This document shows positions 11,554-23,767 of a stretch of 64,000 nt of DNA, piece by piece; within the stretch, counting starts at the first letter, position 1; every line of letters starts with the position of its first letter. This DNA is from Gymnopus androsaceus JB14 (lineage: Eukaryota; Basidiomycota; Agaricomycetes; Agaricales; Omphalotaceae). The notes beneath the pieces are model-generated. The model did not search any database. It worked only from the letters and a program-made list of their open reading frames with translations, and was not told the origin of the DNA. The stretch covers positions 248,001 through 312,000 of the forward strand of contig ML769390.1 of assembly GCA_009733575.1 (NCBI GenBank), given 5' to 3'. The position numbers were made by a program, and so were the translations under genes.

Positions 11554-13420
11554 TTAGCCCTCTTCCTCTTCGCTTTCCTCCGCCTCCTCACTCTTCTTCC
11601 CTCTTTTACCTTTTCGCGCAGGTGCTTTCTTAGCCTTAGCCTTCCCACCTCCCGCAGCCTTGATCACGTCACGAATGTCTTGCATCAAGGAATCGAGGTC
11701 AGTTTCTCCCGATGAGAGTCCATTTAGTACCTCGATCTCCTTAGACCAAACATTCCAGTTTTTACTAGTCTCTTCATGGCTGGGAGTCTCCAGGATTAGT
11801 GGTATATCTTGCATTCGAGGGTCAGTTAGGATATGGGCAAAGGCCTGTATCGAGAGGTGTCCACTGGAGTGAGTATTAGTATATTGAGAAGGATATGAGA
11901 TATGAATGTAGTACGTACACTCCAAGATTATCATGTCGGTCTTTCTTCGAACCGCATTCGGTCTTGGAATCGTTCAAGTGCATGCCTCGAAGATACTCAA
12001 GACCGACGTTGGTATCGAACGATTGAACTGTGACGATCTCAGTGACAATCAAAAGTCATGGTCTCGAAAAAAATTCACCTGTGGAACTAGAGGAAAAGTA
12101 AGAATTTGTCGAAGATATTACACATACAGACTTACTTCCATCCGTCCCTTGAACGAATATCATAGCCCTAGTAATGGCTGTTTGTTCATTTCAAACTTGT
12201 TTCAAACTGAAGCAACTAACCGCAGCAAACATATGACCTTCCTCATCCACATCAGAATCGCCTCGAATGGAACGAAACCAAAGACATACAAGTATCCAGG
12301 CAAACACCCACACGAGACTTATCCTCCACTTGCCTGATAATTTCTCCCAACTGAGCGAAATCCGATCCGATAACATTTCCAGAGCCAGCCTTTTCTCGAT
12401 CTACGTGAGGAAGAGCAGAGAGCAAGACCATTTTTGGACGCACCATGTTTTCCAGTACGACTACCACTTTCGAACCTGGCGTATCTCGATGCGCCCGATT
12501 TATAGACTCGGCAATATGTGTCATAGATACACTCGGTTCGACAATCCCAAGGGTAGATCCCGGGCTGAATAAAGTGAGTTGTACCAGTGTGACAAGGCTC
12601 AAAGTTCTGCTCAACTCACTGAAAATTGTACAATTCCAAACCAAGCGCGTCGCATCGCTTTAGATCATCTAGGAAGCATGTATATGATTGCTCTCTCTTC
12701 TCACTACATAGAAGAAAGAATCATTAGGCATGCTTAAAACAAGAGAATATAGGCGAATTTACGCGTCTGGGTTCCCGAGATTAATCAAATAGCTGCCATG
12801 AGGCAAAACCTGTTTTGGGCTGTATGAATGCTCCTTCATGAGCGTCTTGAACGACACGATACTTGACTCTTTGAGAGCTGGGGATACCCATTTCCTTTGG
12901 GATTTAAGGAAAAGCGCGAATGCATTGGCTCTGCACAAAGACATGTAACAAATAAGTGATCATCCGTGTTTCTCTGTTACTTGAATAAAAGCACATACCC
13001 AATCTTGGCAGCATTGAGCACACTATTTTCAACACCGCCAGCAGCCGATACATGGGCTCCTACTTTCCAAGAACTGGTAACGCGTTTTGGTAGGCTTGAA
13101 AGGTCAGTTGCATGGTTGACCTGAAGCCTTTGCTTTTCCTTTCTTCTTGGATGATTTTTCTTCAACTTCGAAATATTAGCTAGAAGGCAATAAAGTCATA
13201 GGTCCTCGAGTGACGCACCCAAGTTGACTTCGAGCTGTTCAACAATCTGGTCTTCTGAGACAGTTACTTTGGCCTTCTTTGTGACCCTAGTTGACCGGCG
13301 TACTGTTGAAGCAGTTTCTTCCACTTCAAGGGTACTGCTACTTCGTTTTACCATGGTAGACCTGAGATACCTTGAAGAACGCGATAGAATGTGATGGTGG
13401 TTCAAAAACTTGATGAGCAT
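11554..13420 (-). CDS. APN1: AP endonuclease of the endonuclease IV family
   Basis: Incises DNA at abasic sites in base excision repair using a three-metal centre. Motifs in order: [62 protein letters not shown] (the H is restored across an intron), [36 protein letters not shown] and IPLILETP. The His, Glu and Asp metal ligands of the family are present. The C-terminus is a Lys/Ala then Glu-rich tail ([20 protein letters not shown]). The first ATG (13420) gives a basic leader before a second in-frame ATG at 13354 (MVKRSSST), followed by a basic nuclear-signal-like stretch ([12 protein letters not shown]). About seven exons. Confidence 0.92.
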
Positions 13421-14745
13421 GTATTAAAGCGCGCGTTGAATGTCTCAGAATCTACGGTTTCTACAGAAATACTTTACAGAATAGTGTTGTAGAACGTATT
13501 CGGCTTATGATCCTCTACTTATAGTTATACTTGCACCGACCTCGAAGATGACTAGTGCCTGCAATTGCTGATCTGCTTGAGTCCCGGTGGTGGCCTGGAG
13601 ATCCCCAAAGTGTGCCCACTGGGAAACCTTTGACTCGTTTGGGATCTGTTGACATACTAAATGCTACCATTACCGCCGGAATAGGATACGATGATAGTAT
13701 TGATTCTCTGGTCATGCAGCGAATCGATGCATGCATCGCGCAAGGATTGCTTGTCGATGGGTCCGACGATCTACAGCAACTGCAAGCGCCAGTGGGTTAC
13801 TGTAGTCTCACATTTGATCTAGGCACTGGTATCAGAAGGGTTCTGTATAATTGATTCAGAGAGTAGTTTGAGATCAAAAAACATCCATGGTGTGTAAGTA
13901 AACATACTACATTCGACGAGTGATAGTTCAGCGAAAGGTGCGTGATAAGTACTTGCTATGGGAAACCGGAATTGCATTTATGCAGCTATTACTCCAGCAA
14001 AATGAAGCATTGCCTTGGGTTAAAGGTACCTGTTCAACATTTTGAGATGTTCTCTCAACCCTCAATACCAAGAATGAGTCACTTTATACATTTTACTGTG
14101 TAAAATTAGCTTAAATTTCTGTAAAACTTCCAAAGTACTTAGTGATTTTTCTGCCAAAATGAGCATAATATAGTGAAGATCATAGTCCAAATTGGGACTC
14201 CAGATGAGTACTATGATGAGATGAGATGTACTAGATTGTACTACAGTAATCTTGGCCTAACACAAAGCTGTAGGTAAAGTGATTATATAGACTAAAATAT
14301 AATTTCCAGTTACTTTTTCCCGTATGTTCAAAATAACTTCTAAACTAACTAGTGTAAGGCAAAAGGGTACGATCCGTTGGCGTTCGTCAATGCACAACAT
14401 CGACAGAATAAAGTAATTTTCATTCTCAATCTCTGCGAGCGTTTGAATCCCCGCGATCCAGGACACTGCAGGAACTAGATAAATTTGTCAAAAGCACTTA
14501 CTCTGGATCCGTTCTAGTCCCCGCCTTAACATTGCACGCTCGGTTGAATGACCGTCAGCCCTTTTCAGGGCATAAAAATAATATATCACAGTAAAGAATG
14601 AGCGTAAGTTGTCGGGGGTGGTGGTGGTGGTGTACATAAATATAGTTTGCTATAAATAAACCCAGGTCACATCTTCCTGCGTGTATCCCAGAGGAAGATA
14701 CCAAGACTCAAGATACCAAGAAAAGAAAACTACGATTTTAAGACA
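13421..14745. other. AT-rich intergenic stretch
   Basis: About 1.3 kb. An open frame of 100 codons at 13555-13854 (plus) begins at GTG, not ATG, and has no recognisable motif, so it is not called. A short (GGT)n run lies near 14618-14633. No other feature was seen. Confidence 0.4.
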
Positions 14746-16909
14746 CTAATGCCTTGTCGATACATCGACATCTTTCCAGCCTTTAAGGAACGTTCGCTGG
14801 AGACTGTGTTTACCTGGTCTGCTGTCAGGCCCGTGAGCAGAATGGGTGTACTCTTCATTCGCATTGAGAAGATCCTGGGCAGTCCGGCGGTCTGCAGGAG
14901 CAAAAGGTTGATTCAGGTGAGTGTAGATGTAGTCGGAAGGCTTGGGTGCAGGGTGCTAGGTTATGCATAGATTAGTTGTGAGAATAATATAAATTTGGGC
15001 ACACTCACAGCGGTAATTTCGTGTAGCTCTCTCTGAATCATGTAACAGAATTCATCAAGGTCTAAGACCAAGCTATTAGTAGCTCATCGAATTCAAGGCT
15101 AATATAAAAAGACATACCTAAATCGTTGAGGTCGTAGTTGAAAGGATTCTCGCTATAACAGAGGTCAGTAAATGGAAATGAGGGATCTGGTGGAGAAACG
15201 CACATTTGTTGACCAATCTCAAGGAATCCAAGGTACAGGAACGTAGCGAACGCGGTTCCAGGAATTGTCAGCCATCCGAAAGTCTGGACAATTTGGAACT
15301 GAGATGCAGCTAAGTCAACAAGCCGTCCTGCAGCACACATTTCGAAAACATTACCGGCAAAGCCAACAGGTATATCCTATACAAGTCTTCAGCACAAGCG
15401 ACCAATGCGGACATATAATGATGCGAACTTACCACATTGAAATGCGTAGATGTGCTTGGTAGGCGAATGGTAGAGGAGTATTCGCGACACGTTCCAGGTT
15501 AGCAATATTGTCTTGCATGCTGTTGATCCCACCAGTCAAGTTTCCACCAAGACCACCTGTAATGTGGTTACCCTGAATCATGACATTGGCGTAGCTGGGG
15601 TTAAATAGGTTAGAACTTTTGAAATATCCACGGTTCAAGAACTTACTTCAACAAGAAAAGCGAAAGCTCGATAGGAACATTGCTGTCGCAAGGTTTAGGC
15701 TTGCGCCTCTTCCCCCCCAAGACCTCCCGCATGTTAACATCCTGACTACCTGGACTCTTTCTGAACGGCTTCGCAATGTATTTGAAGATTTTCAGGAAGG
15801 GGAAGTAGTCAGTGAATCCTACAGGCGGAGGGTTCCTGGAAGACTTGAGAGGACGATGGACCTCAACGACAGGCAAAACCTTTTCAGGATCGAAGACCTT
15901 GTGCTTGCGAACAGAGCCCATGAAGCTGTGAGATGGCTCTTCTTTGTAGGACGACGTCAAGGTGTTCATCGAGTCATTCCGATATCCCGCACCAAGCTGT
16001 GGTTGATGCTGGATAGGGAATTCTCCGTCTTCAGACGCGTGCCACATAGGAAGCATGTCGGCATCACTCTGACCTCCAGGAGCGTATCTAGGCAAAAAGC
16101 AAACCAAGGGATACAGATCCTGATAATAGACACCTGGCTCGCCTCGAAGGTAATGCTAATAAATGAATAAACAGTTAATTTGAAACCTGCCCACTAACAG
16201 ACAGAACATACCTTGATGGCAACAGGAAGTGCTTGCACCTACGTGTACATATATGAATGTCAGACGAGATTGCGAAAGGAGCGATAGTGCTCACCAAATT
16301 AATCATAGACTTCTTTTCAATTACGCATTCCAGCTGAGTTGGGGCTCGATCGCTGCCAGGTGGAATAGAAGAACGATCGATAGAGACACCAATCCAAATC
16401 TAAGGATACTCATCAGTCAAGATAAGAGGTAAGAAATGATATCGAGACATACTGCCATTGCCATCGTCCGTGAGGTAGTCGCAATACTTGTCCACAACTT
16501 CCGCCCCTCCGAGTACCTGTGTGTGTGTAAAGTTTAAGAATATGAAGTGCAGATCGGGAAAAAAGAAGACAACCTTTCATAAGCAGAGGATGTTCGGAAT
16601 GATATGACGAGACCGAGTACAGTACCCAGTACACCAAGCAGAGCGCTGTTCAAAAACAGTTTATGCGGAGTGAGCATGGTGACGGCGGAGACCACTGTAA
16701 AATCAAAAATAAGCATAAGAAGGAGCAGACATGAGTCGCGCGCACTAGTAGCCACCGCTGTAAAAAGCAAGGTCTCTCCCCAGATATCATTTATGACCTA
16801 TGGATCGTCAGTATATTTTCTAGTCCGTTGATAAGACTATTCTGACCGTAGCCAAGAACTTGCGGCGAAGGCTCATTTTACCATTATACGTGGCGGGACC
16901 GGAACCCAT
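14746..16909 (-). CDS. Bestrophin/UPF0187-type membrane protein (putative anion channel)
   Basis: Predicted chloride/anion channel of the bestrophin-like (RFP-TM) family. Starts MGSGPATYNGKMSLRRK at 16909. Exons assemble through NDIWGETLLFTAVATMVSAV, LNSALLGVLGTVLGLVISFR, TSSAYERYSEGRKLWTSIA, MINLVQALPVAIKHYLRGE, LERVANTPLPFAYQAHLR, FGWLTIPGTAFATFLYLGFL and ENPFNYDLNDLDLDEFCYMI. The FRTSSAYERY-GRKLW, P-LPFAYQ-H and ENPF-YD-NDL-LD motifs are typical. About ten exons, ending ...TFLKGWKDVDVSTRH. A roughly 150-residue hydrophilic insert sits between the pore-region segments. Four or more membrane spans. Confidence 0.85.
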
Positions 16910-18558
16910 TTTAAGAGAGTGGTTGTTTGGAGAAGAAAAAGGAAGCAGGAACGGCGTTCGCGTTTGTATGCGAACGTAAAAAAAATCCAAACGTGGGAAG
17001 CACGAATTGAAAGCAGCACGGCTGAAAGAAAATAAACGAAGGGGAGACCAAGTGTCAGATCACCAGAGATGTGGGTCGAGAAAGGGGAGCTAGAAGGAAA
17101 ACAGACAAAACTATTCTAGCAAGTTTATAAGGACAGATCCAATTGAGTTGTGAGCGCGGAAAAATGATGCATATGTATCATCTCGGTAATAATCATGGTC
17201 AGATTGTGCTGTTGCTTCTGAGAAGGTTCGAAACAGATTAGGTGTCAGGATAGCATTCGAGCTACAGCGCTCGACTGGCAGTGTGCTCCAGAAGCAACGA
17301 TCTTGGAGATTTGAGAACTGAGCTTGAACTTGAATCGAAGAGAAAGAAGAGATGCCACGCCAAGGAAGGTGGGAACATTCTAGTCATGATGAACTGAGTT
17401 ATTTCCAGCCGTCTTTCTCGTCTCTTTCTTGCCGTACCCTCAAGCTCAGAGTTCAATTGAAAACGCAATAGAGTCAAGTATCCACAACCTCTTGATTAAC
17501 CGTCGTCAAATTCATAAAGCCATTTCCAACTTTGGGATCGGTTGGGCACCAAAGAATACTACGGTCTAGTGCTTTTGACGGTGCTACAATAAGAATCTTC
17601 TAGAATTTTCTCTCCTAGCAATCACCGACACGAATCTGTATCAGTAGGACGCCTGACGTCCAACGACCGATGTCTTTTGATCAACTACTAGATTCCATCA
17701 AGCAAAAGATTTACTATCTACTAGTATATGTATTATGCCCCCCGAGATTCTTTTCCGAGTCACATCTCTGTAGGATCTCAAAATACTGGCGTGCTCCTGA
17801 TGTTCAAGCGCATTGGGTTCTTGCGTTGCTGCTTAACCTTTATTCACTGCAACTTTGCTGCACAGAATTCCGACTCTCCTTCGAGGTCACTACCGCTGCG
17901 TGCGGATTCGAATGCCCCAAGTTTTTACACCGACGTCGCCAACCATGCAGCTTTCTTGTCAGCAGGTGTTTATAATTTGGGCACACGACAGTGCGTGCAT
18001 ATGGCGATTGAGGCGTAACTATTTAATCATGGGCGGCCTACTACAATGCCCCAGTTAGTACTTCCATACAGTAATGTGCTTGGATTGATTTTCGGCGCTC
18101 GAAGTGTAATTGTTTCTTGATATGTTCATCACTTGTCGGTTGAGCTGGACGTACTGACAGTGGATATCCTGATCCTACAGAAAGGATATTTCACTACTGT
18201 ATGGTGCAATAACGAACTGTGAGGCTTTGATTTATTTTTACGTTCCTAGGGAATATTTCGAATATCTCATCCATATCCAAGATGAAGTACTGCCACGCAA
18301 TGTTACAATTAACCAGATTGAAAGATTTATTAATCTAAGCTGCCAGAATACATGTACGACCTACCAGGGCGTCCCGCTAGGAGAAGTTATCCCGGACCAT
18401 TTCGGCCACTTCAGTATCGACAGTCCACTCGAAATCCTATGGTAACGATAATAGGGAAGCTTCAGTCATCTGAAAGACCTTCCATGCTTAGTCCCCGATA
18501 CAGAGCCCCGTGCCCGTGAGCGGATGCGACAATCATGAAGTGATGCTACTCAGAAGAA
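16910..18558. other. Gene-poor stretch
   Basis: Contains the bestrophin promoter. The ATG-initiated open frames at 17670-17975 and 17728-18018 overlap each other, show no family motif and no convincing splice signals, and are not called. Confidence 0.35.
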
Positions 18559-18716
18559 CATCAGCAAAACTGGTGTCCATAGCAAGGTCCATCTGTCCAG
18601 AACTGGACAGTCTATGACTGCTATGGATTGTATGGAGCTTCTGTACAGTGCTGTAGAGCACTCATAGCAATCCATAGCAATCCACAGCAATCCATAGTTC
18701 ACCAGGTTTGCTGATG
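18559..18716. repeat. Foldback element with terminal and internal inverted repeats
   Basis: Outer arms of 17 bp (18559-18575 and 18700-18716) are inverted copies with one mismatch. Inside lie an 8-bp hairpin with a 2-nt loop (18593-18610), a perfect 12-bp inverted pair (18619-18630 with 18668-18679) and about 3.5 copies of a 10-bp tandem unit tccatagcaa (18663-18697). Possibly a small non-autonomous element; no clear target-site duplication was identified. Confidence 0.6.
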
Positions 18717-20081
18717 AAGACGAAAGACTCGAAGTGGTCGGCAAGCACAATTAAAAGAGACTCCAGTGGAAACTTGCCTGAAGATGCTGCAAAAAAATAA
18801 TAGCTGCAGATATGTGGGGCGCTTGAGCCTTGCAAATATCCGCGCAGCATAACGATCAGATTACAACAGCTTAATTTTATTCAAAATAAAAGTCATTATG
18901 ATTGCACTTTAATAACAATGCTATTTCGAAAAAAATGAACAGTATAATCTACGAAAAGGATCCAGAAAACGTATAAACACATAGTAACGCTCAGGTATTA
19001 ATTCCACCCAAGTGTGCCTACATATACAGGGGAAAGACGTTCAGCCTGAGAGAATCTGATTTCGTTGAGACAGAGGCCATAACGACAGGTACAAAAGCCC
19101 ACAGAAACTCGAAGCTTGTGAGCATTAAGTCCCAAGACTTTACTGCATAAAGGATGCTCTCGAGATGATAGTCCATGATTTTTTATCATCCAAATATTGT
19201 AAGACTAAGCGCGCGCGATCATGAGGGTCAAAGCTGTAAATATCACTTCCCAGATCGGCAGACACATCGGATGTTTATCTAATCGGTATTGATCGTAGTA
19301 CAACATGCAAAAGCTGTCCGTAAAAACACGTACTATTGGGAAATAGAGCAGAGTCAGGAACGAATGGATAAACCGAAACTTTACGACACAGAACAAACCC
19401 ATCAAAATGAGACGAGAGGAAACTATCAGTCTGAATCCGAGTCTGAATCCGTCCAGGCGCCGTGGTTCTCTTCAACAGTATCACCGATGGAGCCATCGAA
19501 GAAGAAATCCTTCAACAAGTAATCCTTGCACAATGAACGCTCATAGTGATGCCCCAAACCGCCGAAGATTTCCCATTCGGTGCAGTTTGAGGATATCCAG
19601 GCTACCATCTGAGATCAGCAGGGGCACAATACTCAACATTACTGTGGTATCGTCAAAATCGAATTCAAGATGTTTCTATCTCTGAGTTGAATGTGCATGT
19701 TTCGAGATCTCGAAATATCATATTCGTGTTCCCAAAGTATAGACTGGCCAAAGGTGCATGCGATCGAACTTGCTGGAAGACCAATACAGGACACCCGTCA
19801 AAATTATCATGAGACAATTTGAGGGAAGGAGAGATTAAAAAAGATTTGCTTTCCGTGGAACAGCGTTGGCAGCCACCTAGGATGTCAATCAGAGCATCGA
19901 CATCTATCGGGCTATCCTACTCATGGAGTGTAAGAGGCCAAATAGCTCTAGGGTTAGTCGCTCATAATCAACTTTCAGAAATACACACGTACTATTAAAT
20001 TATATCGACGTGTTACATTGATACTACAACAGTGATAAAATATACGGATGGAGAGCCAAGACGAGGCGAAACAACGACTTG
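18717..20081. other. Gene-poor stretch
   Basis: About 1.4 kb. Only short frames occur, including a 60-codon minus-strand frame ending in a Ser-Asp repeat at 19426-19608, with no supporting evidence. Confidence 0.35.
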
Positions 20082-21410
20082 TCAATGCCTACGTCTGTCT
20101 GATTCTCTAGAATAGTCTCTGTCTCGATCGCATCGACCACTATCCCGGGTTTCATCTCGGTCCCGAGTCCTAGTCCTATCCCTATCATCTTCGTATCCTC
20201 TATCTTTCCTACTATACTCCCGACGACGATCGCGGTCGTCGTAGGATCGTCTATCAGGGGAACCTCGCCTCGAGGAGACCCTCGATTCACGTTTAGGTGA
20301 AGTTGAACGTTCGCGACGTCTTTCCTTCTCTGAATCCCTCCTCCGAGGCTCTCCATCTGAGACAATATTCCCATCCCGGTCTTTCTTTACCACTGGTATA
20401 TAGCGCTTCTCTGGACGCCGACTTCCCTTGCTCTTCTTTGAACCGTCGTCAAAGGTTTCCTGCTCTTTGGCACCAATACCCAAGAGCGCAGGTCGTGACT
20501 CTGGAATGTAAGGCTGCACGATGCCATGCCCTTTCCTAGACGCTGCCGTACCCTCTTTCCATCCCATCCCTCGTAACATGGCTGCTCCGAACTGAGATAC
20601 TGGTATGCGTTCATAGTCAGCAAGTGTGGCCGGTTCTGGAAGTTCCTCGACGTCTTGTTTGTAGGCGTCCTCTTCCGAAACGGGAGTAGGGATAATGTCA
20701 ACAATAGGACCGGAATCTGCGCCATCTGCGCCAGCAAGAAGAGCACGCAGAGCAATTTTGTCTTCAGATTCCTCTTCTTGGGTTTCTTTCATCACGGGCT
20801 GCTCAGTCGTAGCCTGAAGCATTTCAACATCATCTTGGCTCGTCTCCTTCTTTGCAAGCTGCAAACCTGAGACAACAGGTCCGCTGTTGATACTATCTCT
20901 AGTACCGAGTCCACCAACGCTGCCGTCAGTCCCTACAGCCTGCGCACGAGCGGATTCAGGGACATATTGGGTCAGAGTTCGTCTTTTACGGGCAGCTTCC
21001 TGCCAATCACGGTTCTTGAGAGCGGGAATTATGAGGGGGCCCTGAGGCTTTTTCCGTTCGCGTAATCTGAAGCATTTTCAGCAAGAACTTTTGTGAGTTG
21101 AGATAGCTGTACAATGAACAATTTAGAAGAAACACACCGTTGTACACCAAACTTGTCAAAGCCTGTAACAAGTTCATCCTGAACTTCATCATCCATGGTC
21201 ACTGTCCGAGTCACGACCATCACTGTGATATGGAGAGGAGGCGCTACTTCTAGCGAGGGGACTTCCAGGAGCACTGGAATTATTCGTCAAGTGACGAGGT
21301 AAAGAAGGGACTTTGAAAGATGAACCGCTGTCAGATTCAGGACCTGAAGAGGTTGATCTTGATACTGGACTGGGTCTCCGAACAGTAAAAGAGACCTTTT
21401 GGTTGGACAT
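20082..21410 (-). CDS. SPP2: Pre-mRNA splicing factor SPP2 (G-patch protein)
   Basis: Activates the DEAH helicase Prp2 on the spliceosome before the first transesterification step. ATG at 21410 (MSNQKVSFTVRRPSPVSRS) gives a short conserved N-terminal motif. Next come VTMDDEVQDELVTGFDKFGV, KKPQGPLIIPALKNRDWQEA and, after an acidic linker, the G-patch region YERIPVSQFGAAMLRGMGWK EGTAASRKG. The C-terminus is an Arg/Asp/Ser-rich (RD/RS) tail of about 80 residues. Three exons; the first intron boundary (about 21220-21270) is ambiguous and the second lies around 21069-21138. It shares an 85-bp divergent promoter with ISA2. Confidence 0.88.
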
Positions 21411-21495
21411 GGTGGTCGAGGACAAAGAAAGATCGGCACCGAATTCAGAAATTGAGTAAGCTTACCGGCCGGCCGATCCGAACTTGCTTCCTACA
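21411..21495. promoter_or_regulatory. Compact bidirectional promoter (SPP2/ISA2)
   Basis: Only 85 bp separate the SPP2 ATG (21410, minus) from the ISA2 ATG (21496, plus). It contains a ccggccggcc palindrome-like GC stretch near 21465-21476. Confidence 0.6.
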
Positions 21496-22206
21496 ATGAC
21501 CTCTAGACTTGCTTCGCGTGTGCTCAGACAGGTATCTCGGTCACTGGTAACAGACAGACCTCGGATAAACGTCAATCCTTGGTCGTTTTCTGCTCCTCGT
21601 ATTTGTGCTTATTCAGCCTCTGCTCCGCGAAGAACTACGACCGTTACTCAGCATCTTCCTTCTTCACCGACTATTGTTTTATCTTTACCTTCTACAGAAT
21701 ATCTCGAGAAAGAAGAGATCGACGTGGAGCTACTGCCGCCAGAAGACGCCAAGGTTATCATCACGGATAGAGCTGCAGAGGTATAGCTCCAGTTAAGTAC
21801 TCGAATTCATTCGGAACTGATCAATATTCTTGTAGCAATTACGGAAAATCTCGGAACGAGAGAAAGATCCAAATGCTGCTCTTAGAGTAGCTGTAGAGTC
21901 TGGAGGCTGTCACGGCTATCAGTATAAGATGGAGCTAGCCAAGACGCGATCCTTGGACGATTAGTGAGTGGTTCCCGAATCAACTACTAATTCAACTCCG
22001 TCTCATTTTCCTACCAAGCCAATTCTCACATCCTACTATCAAGCCCGCAAATATTGTCGTCGATGCCGTCTCTCTTACGTTGCTAAACGGTGCGACGAAT
22101 AGATTTTGCTACTGAACTCATTGGGAGCAGTTTTAGGGTTTCCGATAATCCGCATTCCAAAGGCACTGGATGTGGTTGCGGAGTCAGTTGGGAATTGAAG
22201 ACTTAG
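21496..22206 (+). CDS. ISA2: Mitochondrial iron-sulfur assembly protein ISA2, with a frameshift
   Basis: A-type Fe-S carrier acting late in mitochondrial [4Fe-4S] assembly. The N-terminus is a basic, Ser/Ala-rich presequence (MTSRLASRVLRQVSRSLVTD). Core: EEIDVELLPPEDAKVIITDR, then AALRVAVESGGCHGYQYKME with the first conserved Cys, then FSHPTIKPANIVVDAVSLTL LNGAT. The last part (IDFATELIGSSFRVSDNPHS, then KGTGCGCGVSWE with the two C-terminal Cys) is clearly coding but one base out of frame from LLNGAT. The break lies at about 22094-22101. No intron repairs it: the only GT donor there (22090) leads to a wrong frame. Three exons. As read literally, the protein stops shortly after the break without the CGC motif. 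Confidence 0.85.
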
Positions 22207-22580
22207 GGAAGACCTCGGAATATACTCATGATATTACTTGATCTAGTTGTACCGGTACGAAACATATATCTAATAACAAAGATTGGGCTCCTTTGTAACG
22301 GGGTGAAACGGGCATGCAAGTTCTACTAGGAACATCAGGATTCAGTAAGTAAGCAAGGTCTAAAGATCCAAACTGATTCATTCCGTATGAATCTCCGCAA
22401 TCCGGGGCGACTCAGCCCAACCTTCTGGTGAGTACAAGCCAGTTCGAGTTCGAATTATGTCGAACAATATGAACCTGTAACCCACATAATATTAATCCAC
22501 GCAAGGAAAGTCCGCACCGGGGACTGTTTTCGTTCTCGAACTCTTACGGATGTAAGGATGGACGGACTCTGAGGTACCGG
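22207..22580. other. Intergenic
   Basis: ISA2 3' flank; no gene seen. Confidence 0.35.
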
Positions 22581-22694
22581 TATGCACACTCAGGTTTCAA
22601 TGCTCTTGCATCAGCCTCGGATACGCGCATGCAAGAATATGCACACTCGGGTTTTAATGCTCTTGCATCAGCCTCGGATACGCGCATGCAAGAA
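22581..22694. repeat. 57-bp tandem duplication
   Basis: Two adjacent copies of a 57-bp unit (22581-22637 and 22638-22694), differing at only two positions, each starting tatgcacact and ending gcgcatgcaagaa. Both strands are open through the repeat, because 57 is a multiple of three, but no gene context supports translation. Confidence 0.9.
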
Positions 22695-23767
22695 GTTGCA
22701 TACCATGTATCACCCGGCGGCTCCTGATCGCCAACCCCTTTCTCCATATCGATATTCTGCGTGCAATTGAGCTGGGTCGTAATCGGTTAAGTAAGTAATT
22801 AACAGCTAGAATTTACCATACCTGATCCCGTATCACCTCAACCAGAACAAACGACTTGGAGCATGTGTAGCCTCCTGTTTCGAACTTGCATATGTACCGA
22901 GATACCATCGTATCTGCTTAACTCTATTCCCAGCGTTCGGGTTCCAGAACATCTACCAACTTCTTTCCGTAAAGGTCAGTTCGTCGCCTCAAAGTAGTCC
23001 CAACCCAACACCGGTCGTCAGATTGGTGGAAAGCCGACGTTGCAGGTGGTCAGAGACATGTTACCTCCGCAAATGTCGCGTAGCTGCACTAAACAATCTG
23101 TGGCTGCCGCTCACCAATTCAGCTAATGCGTTTTAAGTATCTGGTGAAATAGAGTCAAAGGTGCTAGCACCTTAGGTAACAACTTATGGCTGGCCTTTAT
23201 CAGCGATGCGTTTTGGATATGCGAGGCGAGTTTTATAGTACGCCGAGCAACCTTGAAGACTTCCCTCATTTACTAAGAAGGCCTTGATTTGAGGAAACAT
23301 TCAGAGCAGTGCTTTTAGAATTAGATGCAAAAATCAAAGCCAGGGCACTTGACGATATTATAACATAACAGGATCTATCAACGAACCGTTGAACGACAAC
23401 ATTCCTCACCAGATGTTGAGTTGAGCATGTCACTGCTTGCTGAATGACGTTTTGCGCTCTTGAGGCTCTGACATCGAGAGTAAGAAGACCGTGACGATAT
23501 GCAATGATTAGAGTCTAAACATGGACAGAGTATACGCTTTAAGAGATCAGCAGAAGAAAAGAGTAAGCAAGAAAACAAAGATCAACTGGAAAGAACACGA
23601 AAAACGGAATCATTGGAGCTATGGCAGTAGATCGGAGACGAAAAAACGACTAGGGCCAGAAAAAGAACCATAGTTAGTCCAATAATAAAACGTGAGTGGA
23701 GGGTAGAAGGAAAATAATGAATGAAGTCGATAAAGTGAGAGTCCGGTCCTTCCTACTACACAACAAT
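22695..23767. other. Gene-free stretch
   Basis: About 1.1 kb next to the RHO2 3' end; short frames only. Confidence 0.35.

Noticed and set aside
13555..13854. 100-codon plus-strand open frame downstream of APN1
   Set aside because: Starts at GTG, has no motif and no splice context; the opposite strand is also partly open.
17670..18018. Two overlapping ATG frames of about 100 codons
   Set aside because: Overlapping frames with unusual Cys/Arg-rich composition, no family resemblance and no introns with good signals.
22400..22520. Possible tRNA near a gttcgagttcgaa motif
   Set aside because: No cloverleaf arms or A-box at the right distance could be drawn.
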